Positions 11,872-23,310 are shown, counted from the first letter of the stretch. The stretch: 64,000 bases of DNA from Ryuthela nishihirai (GCA_038380435.1 JAWZYU010000005.1:41686001-41750000), one strand, 5' to 3'. Translations and numbers: made by a program. The notes: generated by a model not told the origin, from the letters alone.

Positions 11872-12046
11872 TCATGGTTCCATCAGCTATCAGTCCATTG
11901 TGTCCACCATGCAGTGCTGAAACGTGGGTGACTTCCCCTTAGGCCAACCAGTCAACAGTCATCCTTTGCCCTTCATGTTGCTTACATTGGTTTCGTTGCC
12001 TATTACACGTGCTTGAACTTTGCACCCACCACTTTTTGCAGTTGGC

Positions 12047-13115
12047 TCAAATATATCTAGTCTTCCAACACTGAAGGTCTGTGGAAGTCTTTGAGGAGGA
12101 ACCTTTTATCTTTTTCAAAATGGATAGTATGGCTTTGGTTAGTTCTTGCATTTCACTATTCTTTTCCACGGTTTCTTCTGCATTTACAAATCTCACTGGT
12201 GGTTGTTCACTTGGGAGGAAAATCTGGAGCACTAATACTTCATGGCATGTACCACAACTGACTTTAAGATTCACCTTTCAACATCCTCAGGGATTGTTGA
12301 GTCTCAGGATCAGGAATAGCATCAATAAATTCCAATTGCACTAAGTTATCTTGAATTTCTGGTGGACAGTTACTATAAGCCAATCTAGCTAGACACTCAA
12401 TATCACTTGCAAATTCTTGCAAAGTTTCACCACTCTTCTGCATACGATGTTTAAATTGAGTCCCATAGTATTGCTTTAAATAATTATCACCAAATCTGAG
12501 TTCTAATGCAGACACCAAACTTTGATAATCTAATAATATAATTGTTTTTCTTCTGGAACAGACTGTAGAACTTCTGCAGCAGAACTTCTTATTAAATCTG
12601 CAAGAAAACTAGCCTTTTGAAACTCATTAGCTCTAGCGATGACTTCAAATTGTGTTTTAAATGCTGTCCAGGATGATTGACCATCATATGGGGAAAGTTT
12701 AGTTGTATTTCTAGTGATATGTGTAAAAACATTATTGTCACTAAAATTACCATTATTACAAGAAGAAGGTAAAATTTCATTTCTTAAAATCTGAAACTGG
12801 CATTCACAATCATTTTTAATAGTATCAAGTTTGGTGTTAAAATCACAAGTAATTTCATTTACATTATGCTTTACACTATCAATTTCAATCTTTAAACTAT
12901 CACACTGTCTGTTGAATTCGGTATTAATGTCTTTATACAGTCAGTTATTTCAGGTCTATGAGCATTTCAGCTCTCAATTCATTATTTTGTGTAGCCATTT
13001 CAGCTCTCAAGTAATCTTTTTGAGAGGCTATTTCACCTCTCAAGTATTATTTTGAGAGGCATTTCAGCTCTCACATCAGTTTTACTAACTCATCTATACT
13101 TCTAGTGAAAGACAT
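12047..13115 (-). pseudogene. Ty3/gypsy gag region, frameshifted
   Basis: Pieces at 12592-12780, 12264-12518 and 12047-12274 form a gag-like polypeptide. LELRFGDNYLKQYYGTQFKH followed by a LQEFASDIECLARLAY stretch is the capsid-type 'RF' region of Ty3/gypsy gag. Near 12060 a single degraded zinc knuckle (QCW...ANC) precedes the protease. At the N-terminal side (12945-13080) a roughly 33 bp unit containing CAGCTCTCAA is repeated three to four times and would encode a charged helix with LRAEM-like repeats. Confidence 0.7.
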
Positions 13116-13153
13116 TCAATAAATAATTCCGATCCTGTCACTAATTGTTATGA

Positions 13154-13423
13154 ATTTAATGGATGGAAACTGGGTGTGAGTTAAAAAGAATAGTATGTAA
13201 TAATTATAATTTTAAAATAATGTAATTTATTATAAAAGTATGAATGAAAACATTTATATAAACTCAACTAACATAAATCTGTATCAGTATGAAAATGAAT
13301 CTTCAGAAGAACTTAGCACCTTATTACTATTCCTACAAAGAGTTGTTTCCTCTATAATTCTTACTATCTACACTCAAAGCATAAAATAAAGCTTTTCACA
13401 TCATTTAATAAGTGACACAATCA
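13154..13423 (-). repeat. Possible 5' LTR remnant of the gypsy element
   Basis: On the - strand this stretch ends ...TTCATAACA directly before the presumed primer-binding region, as an LTR 3' end would. Its upstream part is cut by the foldback element at 13424. No second copy was found, so the assignment rests on position alone. Confidence 0.4.
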
Positions 13424-13831
13424 TACACTATGTTGAAAAAAGTGTCCAGACACTTTTTTCTGATGTGAATGGAAAGCCACTTTCAAAGCTCCCTAACATT
13501 GAAAATAAATCTTTTATGCAAAAACTGTTACTGGCAATAAATTGTAGATGTCACTCAAATCTCTCTAAATATATTTCTCACAATATTCATTTAATATTTA
13601 AAGAATGAATGGAAGCTGTAGCACTTATCTTCAACTTTTGACACTTGGGAAAAAATACTTCTATAGATAAAACACAACTCTTGTGGCAATTTGTTCAGTA
13701 ACATAATATCCGAAGTTTGACGATTTTTTAAAATTTTATGAATTTGTAGGCAATGTGACAGTATCAATTTTCAACAATCTTCGATCAATATTTAAAGAGT
13801 CTTTGAAGCAGGACCATTTAACAGCAGACGA
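13424..13831. repeat. Half copy of the palindromic DNA element
   Basis: Begins TACACTATGTTGAAAAAAG and matches one arm plus the centre of the 770 bp palindrome at 21843-22612. It stops at the centre of symmetry and joins LINE ORF1 sequence, so the other arm is missing. Confidence 0.8.
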
Positions 13832-14540
13832 ATCAAATGTTCATTTAGGCACATTGCAGACTTTTTAAATTTTACATCAGTATCAAAACAATTAATACTA
13901 AATTTAGAAGCTTTATTAGAGCTTATCCATTTATCACATATTGCTCTGCTTTTAAATTTCACAATTAATGGGTTAATTTTATTTTTATTAACCATTAAGA
14001 CTCGATGCATAACTAGTATGTCATCCTTATTATATTCAACTACAATTTTTTCAGCAATTTTTGTCATAATATTGGATAAGCCCTCATTAGGTTTTTCTGG
14101 AATGCCAATGATCTCTAAATTCTGACCTCTTGAATGCTGCTGTAGATAATTCATCTTGAACTTTATGCAGTTCTTTCTTTACTTCTAAATTATTTTTTTC
14201 GAATGCACAATTTTTTTTCTTTAAGTCATTAAAATTTTGAGTGAGTGCTCTAATAGTGTCCTTTATTTCATCTAGTTTTGGCGAAGCAAATTCTGCAAAA
14301 ACCATGATTTCATTAATTATCACAGTGTCATTTTTTTATCCCTGATATCTGTTACATGAGCTAATCCATTTTGTTCATTTCTACACTCCCTTGTTGCTTA
14401 AACCTAAAGTTTTTTTTTTTTTGCAGATTAGGTGGTTTTGGAGTTTTACAAGGATTGCATTGCCATCGAGTTTAATGATTGCCTCCAAAATTAATCCTTC
14501 TAAACAATACTTTGCTCAAGAAAAAACAATAATAAAGCCA
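13832..14540 (-). pseudogene. LINE ORF1 (coiled-coil nucleic-acid-binding protein) fragment
   Basis: Two overlapping frames (14087-14323 and 13792-14154) make one ORF1. A heptad-rich region, LDEIKDTIRALTQNFNDLKK, predicts a coiled coil. It is followed by an RRM-like part: GQNLEIIGIPEKPNEG, KIAEKIVVEYNKDDILVMHR, PLIVKFKSRAICDKWI and finally a CLNEHL motif. This is the ORF1 type of CR1/L2-like LINEs. A frameshift sits between the two halves. The same CLNEHL motif occurs at about 22.9 kb next to the full palindrome. Confidence 0.7.
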
Positions 14541-14993
14541 AATGCAAATTTTAAAAATTAAAATTCATTGGATTATAGACTCACCAATAAAATGCAAAAG
14601 CCCTTACTAAATCATTCATCCAAGTGATGCACAAATAAAACTGCTCCACTTCTACTCTACAACTACACACTTCCATGACTTCAGTCACTCTACTCACTAA
14701 CAGTTGTGACTTCAGACACTTAGCCACATCTGTTAAGCTAATGTGGGACCTGTGATATCATGTGGGGAAGCCACATTTGCATATGGTGATCAGGTGCTAA
14801 TGATGATGTAAGTAACCATATCCTTGCTCTACACATTTAGCACTATCAATCAAAATAAAGTTGCACAATCAGCAATTCTGTGGGCGGGGAGAATTGGTGA
14901 TTCAAAGAAAAGAAAGCCCGAAAATAATAACATTGCAAATAAATGAAAACTGCTTAAGGAAACATAAAAGTGCATGGGTGAACCATCACAACA
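14541..14993 (-). repeat. LTR-like repeat, copy 2, next to a splice acceptor
   Basis: On the - strand it starts TGTGATGGTTCACCCATGCA and shares its first ~60 bases and general build (a CCACATTTGCAT segment, CTCAC-rich tract) with copies 1 and 3. It ends only 38 bases before the next CPT1 exon. The low boundary is approximate. Confidence 0.5.
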
Positions 14994-15031
14994 GCAACTG
15001 TTATTCTAATAAAAATTAATTTTTATTCTAG

Positions 15032-15166
15032 GATGCTGGGAAATTTAACCTTACATATGAAGCATCCATGACACGACTTTTTCGTGAAGGTCGTACAGAA
15101 ACAGTAAGACCTGTGACGATGGAATCATGTGAATGGGTTAAAGCCATGCAAGATACCAGTACATCT
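15032..15166 (+). CDS. CPT1: CPT1 exon b
   Basis: 45 codons in phase 0 between TTCTAG and TCT|GTAAGT. Reads [20 protein letters not shown] then [17 protein letters not shown], the most conserved block of carnitine acyltransferases. The Tyr and the Thr-Glu-Thr motif line the carnitine site in solved family structures. The exon joins seamlessly to exon a (YYR|DAGKF), where other CPT1 proteins read H-(Y/F)-(K/R)-D-x-GKF. Confidence 0.95.
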
Positions 15167-15229
15167 GTAAGTATAATTACATGTTAGATTTAGTGAGGTG
15201 ATTATTTCCAGGTGAAACAGTTAATGTGT

Positions 15230-17210
15230 ATGAACACGAGGCAAAAAGGAAATGAGATTGCATCAATAAAACTTTTATTGTTGAAAAATTAGAGAAATCA
15301 AATGTTGTCCACATTAAAGTATTTCCCATTGACCCTAACTCATACATTCTTATCCTCCATGATTCAAAACAGTTCTTGAAGTCCTCATTGGGAATGATTT
15401 TTAGGTGATCTATTATAAAACCTGTTTATGTACTCCATATCATCCAACTACGGCTCTTTCATTTCAAAATGGGTTCCATCATTGTGATTTGGTTTTGGAA
15501 CAAAAATTGCTTCACTGATAATTCTGAATGAGAATGAACATTGTCATGATGGACATATTTGTTGATTAATATACACTGGTTTCCATAAATTAAGGAAAAC
15601 TCAGAACAGTTATGATAAACAAAAAACTATATGAATGATTTTAATGAAATTTGATGGAAACATGAATTACAAATGCTAATTTCAGAATGGCATAAAATAT
15701 TTTATACTAGAAACATTTTTTGTCAAAACATAACACTTACAGGAACTTGTCCAAAAATGAGGTGTCAAAATGTAATGGGCAAAGTTTTTTAATAAGGAGT
15801 GTTGTCACCCCTTATAGCAATGCATGCATGAAAGCGATGTTCCATGCTTTTTATGATGTTGGGAATCAGCTTAGTAGGGAGTAACGACCATTGTTCCTTT
15901 AAAGCAATGATAAGCTCCCCCTTTGTTTCAGGTGGCGGGTTGAGGGCAGCAACATGTCTTCCTAGAGCATCCCATACATGTTTAATCGGATTTAGGTCGG
16001 GAGATCGAGCTGGCCTCTTTATGCACATAATGGTCTTCTCTTGAAGGTATTGTTCCACTAGTTGAGCTCTGTGTGGACAAGTATTATCATCTTTTAAGAT
16101 GAATGTTTCACCTATTGCACCAGCATAAAGATGTACATAAGGGTCCAGGATGCCGTCTCTATACCTTTGAGCATTGAGGTTCCCACTCGTCAACACATAT
16201 AGGTCTGACACATAGATGTCTGTGTGTCCACCTAAGGAAATGTCACCCCAAACACACATGCTACCTCCACCATAATTATCTCTTTGATGGATGTTACTGG
16301 GATGATAGTGGGTACCTCATTCTCTCCATATCAAACAATGTCCAGAATCACTCTGCAAGCAATATCTAAACTTGTATGTGAAGAGTACAGACTTCCGTTG
16401 CTCTTCTGTCTACGTAACATGCGTGCGTGCCCAATTCAACCACCCTCTCCTGTGACATGATGTGAGGGGTATACAAATTTGGCCTTGTAGCTTACTGACC
16501 TCCCTCATGAAGCCTTTTATTCACAGTAGAAGCTGGTACAATCCTCCCAGTGGCTGCTGCAAGAGAGGATCGTAGATGAGAGGGAGTAGACGTTCTGCTC
16601 CTTCACTTTAATAACTTCACTTAATTAACAACTCCTTCATGCTGTTAATTGCAGGTATCGGTCTTGTACAGTGGTCGTAACTCTAGCCCTTCCTTGGCTA
16701 AACCATCAAACACACGAAATCTGTGCTAAGAAATGACTCCACAATCTATGGACTACAGAAGGACTCACATTCAGCCATTGCGCCACATCTGACCATCAAG
16801 CTGGCCAATAACTCTCCACTGCAGTTGGTTTAGCAAATGATGTTTTGAGGCCATTCCTACAAAATGGCTATTTCGAATTTCTTTACTCACATTTACAGCA
16901 CAAAATAATGATCCACTCTAAAACACCCGTTTTTATGCCGCTATCCGATTACCCAAATTGACGCAACCTAGACTAATTTGCATGCAATTTGCTCACTCAA
17001 CATTACTGGTTACATGAATAAGTTTAGTGAAAATCACACAATTTTTTGGAGAATTATCATAATTTTTCTAATTTTTCCTTAATTTACGGAAACCAGTGTA
17101 TCATGTTTATTCACACATTTTCCAGAAAAGGTGATAATGCACACAAATGGGCATAACACAGATACTATTCACCCAAATTTGAGGATGTGAGCAGTTGTTA
17201 AAACCATAAA
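15230..17210 (-). mobile_element. Mariner-like transposase remnant split by a Tc1 element
   Basis: The parts at 15230-15571 and 17101-17210 read on the - strand as the decayed C-terminal end of a mariner-type transposase. The family pattern is F-x-x-C-F-x-x-W-x-x-R-W-x-K-C followed by GxYF, and here LQELF-x-IMEDKNV-x-VRVNGKYF can be read with stops. The Tc1 element is inserted at a TA. Confidence 0.5.
15572..17100 (-). mobile_element. Tc1-like DNA transposon with terminal inverted repeats
   Basis: Both ends are intact: TACACTGGTTTCC at the left and its complement GGAAACCAGTGTA at the right, with the TA target at each side, giving a ~1.53 kb unit. Inside, the - strand frame 15789-16259 (156 codons) carries the C-terminal DDE domain: LKDDNTCPHRAQLVEQYLQE then IKRPARSPDLNPIKHVWDAL. 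The Asp and the final Glu/Asp of the catalytic triad region are visible. The N-terminal part (16260-17050) contains stops. Confidence 0.9.
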
Positions 17211-17989
17211 AAAATACCCCTATCTAAACAAGTGTTGAATTGATTTGATAGGTTAGGGGTTATTATGTAAACTATACACAGTCTCATTTGTTTTCTGCCA
17301 TACGTTTTGTATTAGAGATATACTATGAAATTATTATATAGAAAATATTTGCATGCACCCTGTTTGATAACAATATGCTTTCAAACAATATTTTCTAAAG
17401 ATCTTAATACTTGATCTGGTATCATGAAAATCGGAAAACCATCAAAAAGTTTACTGCAAATTTAATGATTTCCTGCTGGCTACATAGAGAAAACCAAAAA
17501 GAATGAGTAGGAGAAATATCAGATTGAATCAACCTACTAAACCTCTTTAAACTACTGCTGTATTGCACAGAGCAAAATCAGAATTCAATCAAAATACTTT
17601 TTTTCAACACATTAGACTATACATTTAGTACAATATAAACCACCCAAAAGCATTTGCTTATCTAGGTTGTTATAGTTAGCATTACATGAAATAACAAAAA
17701 AAGAAGTTTGAACTTATTTCTCACAAATTAATTGCAACCTAATGAACCACACAAGGTGGATTTTGACAAACTATAATATTCCCATTTTTGCCAATATAAA
17801 AATGAGTATATTCATTTAAAAACAAAGAAAATAGAAAAGAAAACATGTTTACTACATGCAGTACAAGAAGGGTACAACAATAAAAATTTGAATTCTAATT
17901 TTTATCGTAGAAGTGTAAACATAAATTCCAAGTCGAGTGTATATGAGAGATAAAACTTTTAATTTTTTCTTATAGATAAATACTCCACC
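17211..17989. other. AT-rich intron, nothing recognised
   Basis: No ORF of note and no shared repeat found between the mariner remnant and the 3' end of the LINE. Confidence 0.5.
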
Positions 17990-18533
17990 AATGCAATTTC
18001 GAAGCTCATTGGGTAACAGATTAAGCCTTTTTTGGGGCTAAATATAAAATATGTTTGTGTAATATATCCTTTTTTTACAAGTGGAACTACATACTTTCTG
18101 CCATCTTAACAAAAATTATAATGATCTGCTTTTAATTCAAAAAATGACTATGTTTATAAATATAAGCCAATTTATAAGCAAACAAGCAACAGTCTTAAAT
18201 TTTCATGTATGTTATTTCCATTTTGATAAATACTTCCATCAGGTATCTTTTTAATAATTTTACTTTAGAGAGCAGTTAGTGGTTTCAGGGTTGACCTATA
18301 AAAGTACCACCATAGCATAGTAGCCCATAATACACTGCAGAACGAATCCAAGAATGATAAATTCTTACCAACATTTGGTGATTCACAATTTTTTTTTAAT
18401 AGTACACTTTACACAACATTGTTCTAAGTTTTTTTATTAACTTTTGAACATGTGGCTTCCAATTCAGATTTTGATCAATTGTTATTCCTAAATACTTTAT
18501 TTCATACAACAGTGAATAAGGGTCACTATAGTG

Positions 18534-18720
18534 CTTCAAAAGGCCGCCATCCGTCGGATGGGACATTAAGCCATGGTCCGTATGTGGGAGAGACACACCC
18601 ACACACTTTAAAGAACATGCTGGGTGGCCTTGACGGGAGGCTGACACCCTTTTCCCAACAGCTGTCCAGTGGGTTCCCTCACCCAACCATCCATGAAACC
18701 AAGAGAGCTTCGAACTTGGA
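18534..18720 (+). repeat. SINE family 1, internal fragment
   Basis: Matches the middle of the family, from AAAGGCCGCCATCCGTCGGA through the GGTTCCCTCACCCAACC segment, without the tRNA head. Inserted in the LINE between its RT palm and thumb parts. Confidence 0.75.
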
Positions 18721-18895
18721 CATCTGTCCCAAATAACTGATATTTAAGTAGTGAATATCATGATTCAAAATTAAAAGAGCTCTAATTTACCCCTTAAATA
18801 ATGGTAGACTTTTGGCACAATTAATGTACAGAGTGGCAGTAAAAATTAGACCATAATGCTACCTAACCATATTGGCAATAAATCATTGGCATGGT

Positions 18896-19245
18896 TCAAA
18901 ATTCGAAAGTTCCATAATTAGAGATATGAATGAACTGACTGATTTGATAATAGTAAGCTAATTTAGATGGAAGGTACTCTCCCAGCTGCTCCACAGCCTT
19001 AATGTCAGTGTACTCATAGGCATCAACCAGAACACAGGGCACAAAATTCCAAAGTTTCAAAATTACGGAATTCAACGAATCAAAGATTTTGATAATACTA
19101 AAGTAATGTAAATGACAGGTACTCACTCCACTGCTTCGCAGCTTCAATGTCAGAGTTTTGATAGGCCTCAACCAGCACACGAAGGTGGCTTTTGGTGCCA
19201 TCCATAAGATGTAGTGCTGTCCTGTATAGTGGTATGTCACATGGC
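18896..19245 (-). pseudogene. Duplicated exon-like segment, unidentified
   Basis: Two ~130 bp units in direct orientation (about 18897-19026 and 19053-19180). Each reads on the - strand as a related peptide: VLVDAYEYTDIKAVEQLGEY in one and RVLVEAYQNSDIEAAKQWSE in the other. The upstream unit has an acceptor-like CTATACAG and a donor-like GA|GTGAGT at its ends. I do not recognise the protein. It could be a captured host exon that was then tandemly duplicated, or a piece of a mobile-element ORF. Confidence 0.35.
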
Positions 19246-19412
19246 ATCATTCATTCATATTCAAACTCTATCAATAGACACACAGCAACAGTCTTTATTA
19301 ATATCACAGCAAATTTCATGGATTTTAACCATTAAATTATCTACAATGTCAAATTTTTTTTAGAGTGTACAATATATATTTCGTTTTAGATAAATTTAGA
19401 ATTAGCTTATTT

Positions 19413-19688
19413 ATCAATAAATATTTTGTGGAAAAAATTTCGCTGACATACAGGACTTGAACCCACATATCTCCAGAAATGTGCCAGAATATTCTACCAT
19501 TGAACTAATGCCAGCTCATCTTTTTTCCACCAATTTTAAGACTTTAAACTTTTCACCAGTGATTTCGGCGCCAATGTTAAGTGCTGAAATCATCGACCTG
19601 TATGTCGGAGAAAAATTTTCCACAATATATTTATTGATATATTGATGTTAAAATGTCAACAGGTAACACTGTGATTGTCATCTATGTT
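19413..19688 (-). repeat. SINE family 3 in a partly collapsed foldback
   Basis: tRNA-Gly-like module on the - strand (box-A-like AGTTCAATGGTAGAAT, box-B-like GGTTCAAGTCC), flanked by outer inverted repeats: ATAAATATTTTGTGGAAAAA at the left and TTTTTCCACAATATATTTAT at the right. Target-site duplication TAGCTTATTT (19403 and 19689) within the LINE RT region. The right arm lacks its tRNA module, unlike the complete pair at 40.1-40.5 kb. Confidence 0.7.
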
Positions 19689-21394
19689 TAGCTTATTTTA
19701 AACCATTTTGCAATATCTGTTAAATCATTATTTACTATACTTTGTAGGTTAGCAACAGTTTCTGCTAAAAATGTAATAGCATTATCATCGGCAAAACTGT
19801 TAATCTTAGCATTAATTTTTAAAGAGCAGAAATCATTGATAAAAATAAAAAAGGGAATTGGCCCTAAGACAGAGCCCCGAGGGACTGCATATTTTATTTC
19901 CAACTCTGAGTTTAAAAGTTCCATTAATCTTCACAGTTTGTATTCTATTGCATAAATAACCTGAAAACCATTTAAGAGCAATGCCTGTGACTCCAATACA
20001 TCCCAATTTATGTAATAAAATCTGTTGGGAAACAGTATCAAATGCTTTTTTTTAATATCTAAAAAAAGTTGATGTTAAATAATTATTGCCAATAGACTCA
20101 TAAACATGTTTAGTGTAATCATAACATCTTCTGTACTTTTATTCTCTCTGAACCCAAATTGTTTATCAGAGTACGAAACGTTATTGACTATATAACTATT
20201 CGGTCATTTTTTAACCAGTTTTTCCAAGATGTTCCTAAAGAGCAGAATAATAGATATAGGTCTATAATTTGAAAGAGTATTTTTGTTTACTTTTTTATAA
20301 ATAGGAATCATGGCTGCTTTTTTTTACTCTATCGGAAAATACCCCACTTGCAAGTGAAAAATTAAAAATGTATGTCAATGGTATAACAATATAATTAACA
20401 TTTTTTTTATAATTGTTGGAGTGAAGCCATCATCTTCTGGACTCTTATTTTCCTTAATATGATTAGCGATATCTTGAATCACTTCTTTGATAGTTGTAAT
20501 TAAAAAAATGGAATTGCTATTTCTAGTAATATAATTACTTACATATTTAAATTACAGTTAACTTTGTTACCACTGTCACTGTCTGGAATATGAACAAAAT
20601 ATGTATTAAAATCATTAGCAATCTTTGCAGAGTTATTACTTTCTATTGGATCAGGATTAGGAAAATATGGTGACAGGTTTAGATTCCTTTTTATTATCTA
20701 TTAAATTATTGATAAATTTCCAATGCTTTCTACTGTCACCATTGCATTTAAGGAATTTGTTCTATGATAATTATTTTTAGCAGATATCAATAAAACATTA
20801 AGTCTATTTCTAACTATTTTTTAATTATCTTCACATATAATGTGAGGATATTTCTTATGCTTGTTATATAATTTATCTTTTAAATTAATACCTTTTTTGA
20901 TATCATCTGTTTTCCATGGATTTTTACTTCTGTCATTGGTTTTTTAAATAGTATATTAACATCTTCCAGTTCAGAAAATTTATCGATAAACAATTTGCTG
21001 CACAAATTGACATCATTAGATTTTTAAGTTCTTCCCATCTGCAATTTATTAGTTTTTTCCTTTAATGCTGCGAAATTTATTTTATACACTACATTCGGAA
21101 ATATTGACTGATCTACATTCCTCTTTTGTTCACATATATCAATTCTTATTCCTACAGGGTAATTATCAACAATATCAGTATGTATAAGAACTGTTCGCAC
21201 TCCATTATTACATGTGTGTCTTTCAAATACATGGTCCAAACATGAAACAGTAGTTTGAGTCTGGTAATTGCATCTAAATATGATTGTAATCCATATGAAG
21301 AAAGCATATCCAAATAATTGTTTACATAATCATTATAAATATGTTACATAAGTCAATATTAAGATCACCAGTAAGTTTAACTGTACTATCCTCA

Positions 21395-21480
21395 CAGACC
21401 TTCTACTTTGGCATATAAACTGACAGGCTCCTGTCAGACCTCTGTGGCAAGAAGCTGCTTGAAGGGGTATTTATTTATTT
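21395..21480 (+). repeat. SINE family 2, 3' half
   Basis: Contains CAGACCTTCTACTTTGGCAT, AACTGACAGGCTCCTGTCAG and the TTTATTTATTT tail of the family found at 23.1, 23.5 and 52.3 kb, without the tRNA head. Lies inside the LINE endonuclease region. Confidence 0.8.
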
Positions 21481-21842
21481 TTAATTAAATTTAAATAATC
21501 AATTAATTCCTCTCTAAACTGTTTTGCTGTGTAAAAATGAGATTTATATATTGCATATAGACAAATATAATCAGCCCACGTTAAATAAAGCGATTCAGCA
21601 GTCATCAAGTCATTATTTTTGTTTAAAATAAAGTTGTATTTATTTTTAACCAAAATCAATATACCACCTGATTTATTGTAATGCCTACATTTGTAAAATT
21701 GATTATAACCGTTTAAGTTATATAAGCAAACCTCATCTTTCTTTATCCATATCTCAGTCAATATAAGAATATCAACTCAGCAATTAAAATAATTGATAAT
21801 TGCTTCAATACTCTCACTTAGATCTTATACTTCGTACATTAA

Positions 21843-22612
21843 TACACTATGTTGGAAAAAAAAAAGTGTCCGGATACTTCCATGTTAAATGAATGGAAAG
21901 CCACTTTCAAAGCTCCCTAACGTTGAAAATAAATCTTTTACGCAAAAACTGTTACTGGTGATAAATTGTAGATGTCACTCAAATCTCTCTAAATATATTT
22001 CCTACAATATTCATTTAATATTTCAAGAATGAATGGAAGCTGTAGCACTTATTTTCAACTTTTCACACTTGTGAAAAAAATACTTCAATAGATAAAACAC
22101 AACTCTTGTAACAGTTTGTTCACTAAAATAAATATCTGAAGTTTGTATGACGATTTTTTAAGATTTCATAAATTTTGAGGCAATGTGACAGTGCCATCTG
22201 CTGTTAAATGGTCCTGCTTCAATGACTCTTTAAATATTGATCGAAGATTGTTGAAAATTGACACTGTCACATTGCCTCCAAATTGATGAAATCTTAAAAT
22301 ATCGTCATACAAACTTCAGATATTTAATTTATGTTAGTGAACAAATTGTTACAAGAGTTGTGTTTTATCTGTTGAAGTATTTTTTCACAATTGCTAAAAG
22401 TTGAAGATAAATGTTTCAGCTCCCATTCATTCTCTAAATATTAAGCGAATATTGCAGGAAATATATTTAGAGAGATTTGAGTGACACTGCAATTTATTGC
22501 CAATAACAATTTTTGCGTAAAAGGTTTATTTTCAATGTTAGGGAGCTATGAAAGTGGCTTTCCATTCACATAACATGGAAGTGTCCAGACATTTTTTTTT
22601 CAACGTAGTGTA
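21843..22612. repeat. 770 bp palindromic (foldback) DNA element with TA target
   Basis: The two arms, about 370 bp each, are inverted copies meeting near 22225. Ends are TACACTATGTTGGAAAA and TTTTTCAACGTAGTGTA, with TA at both borders, as for mariner/Tc1-type insertion. No transposase is encoded, so it would depend on one supplied elsewhere. It sits between the first codons of LINE ORF2; the codons on either side lie in one frame if the element and one TA are left out. Confidence 0.9.
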
Positions 22613-23097
22613 TTAAGGATATATAATGATTCACTGTTGGAATCAAGATAAAAACACCTTTAAGACATCATAAGTAGCGCTATGAAAATATATATTCAAT
22701 AAAAATATGCTTGTTTATATTCTAGCCACATTGAACAGTAATATTTATATCATCCTCATTTCTAACTCTCCATATTTTCACTGTTTATTTACATCTTATA
22801 AATATTTTACTATCTTTATCCCATGTATATTTAAACCCAGGTTTTCTGCCCTCCAATTTAGCTTTATACAGCAGTTCCTTCATTGCAGGGGTCAAATGTT
22901 CATTTAGGCACACTGCAGCGAAAAACATACCAATGGATGGCAGCACAAATGGCAGAACATCACTGTGACTTAGAAAACCGATTAGGTAAAACAGCACTGA
23001 TGCAAACAGATTTGCATAATTGTACACTAATATCTACAAACAAAAACTCAACTAAATTGCATGGAAAATTTAATTATGAATCTGAACCAAGATAATG

Positions 23098-23310
23098 TAA
23101 TAAATAAATAAAATAAATACCCCCTCAAGCAGCTGCTTGCCACAGAGGTCTGACAGGAGCCTGTCAGTTATATGCCATAGTAGAAGGTCTGAGAGGATGG
23201 CAGGACCTCAGCAGAAAAACGACACGTACATCCATGCCTTACCCGGGGCTCGAACCCAGGTCCCTTAGATCAGTAGGCAAGCGTGCTAACCACTCGGCCA
23301 TGACCAATAT
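23098..23310 (-). repeat. tRNA-derived SINE family 2
   Basis: On the - strand: box-A-like TGGCCGAGTGGTTAGCACGC, box-B-like GGTTCGAGCCCC, a body with the small hairpin CTGACAGGCTCCTGTCAG, and a (TTTA)n tail. The head resembles a Leu/Ser-type tRNA. Confidence 0.85.

Larger units (their letters stand above)
7495..13153 (-). mobile_element. Ty3/gypsy LTR retrotransposon, degraded
   Basis: The - strand order is gag, protease, reverse transcriptase, RNase H, integrase, the Ty3/gypsy gene order. A likely primer-binding region lies at about 13115-13153, next to a TAACA end typical of an LTR. A polypurine run (AAGGAGGGGGC) lies at 7607-7620, directly after the last integrase codons, and is followed by TGTTAAGAC as the start of a truncated 3' LTR (7606 down to about 7495). 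I could not match the two LTR ends to each other. No envelope gene is seen. The element carries frameshifts and an LTR-like insertion between protease and RT. Confidence 0.85.
17990..22920 (-). mobile_element. CR1/Jockey-group LINE with ORF1 and ORF2, multiply interrupted
   Basis: Order on the - strand: end of ORF1 (22785-22915, CLNEHLTPAMKELLYKAKLE), start of ORF2 at about 22640, apurinic-type endonuclease (21471-21845: NVRSI start, ILTEIWI, GYNQFYKC, KSGGILILVKN), decayed linker (20000-21240), RT with GSVLGPIPFFIFINDF and FADDNAITFL (19688-19924), then KYLGITIDQNLNWKPHV (18396-18530) and thumb remnants to about 18 kb. Insertions: the palindrome at 21843, a SINE-2 piece near 21.4 kb, a SINE-3 unit at 19413 and a SINE-1 piece at 18534. 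It is an old element, with many frameshifts. Confidence 0.75.
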
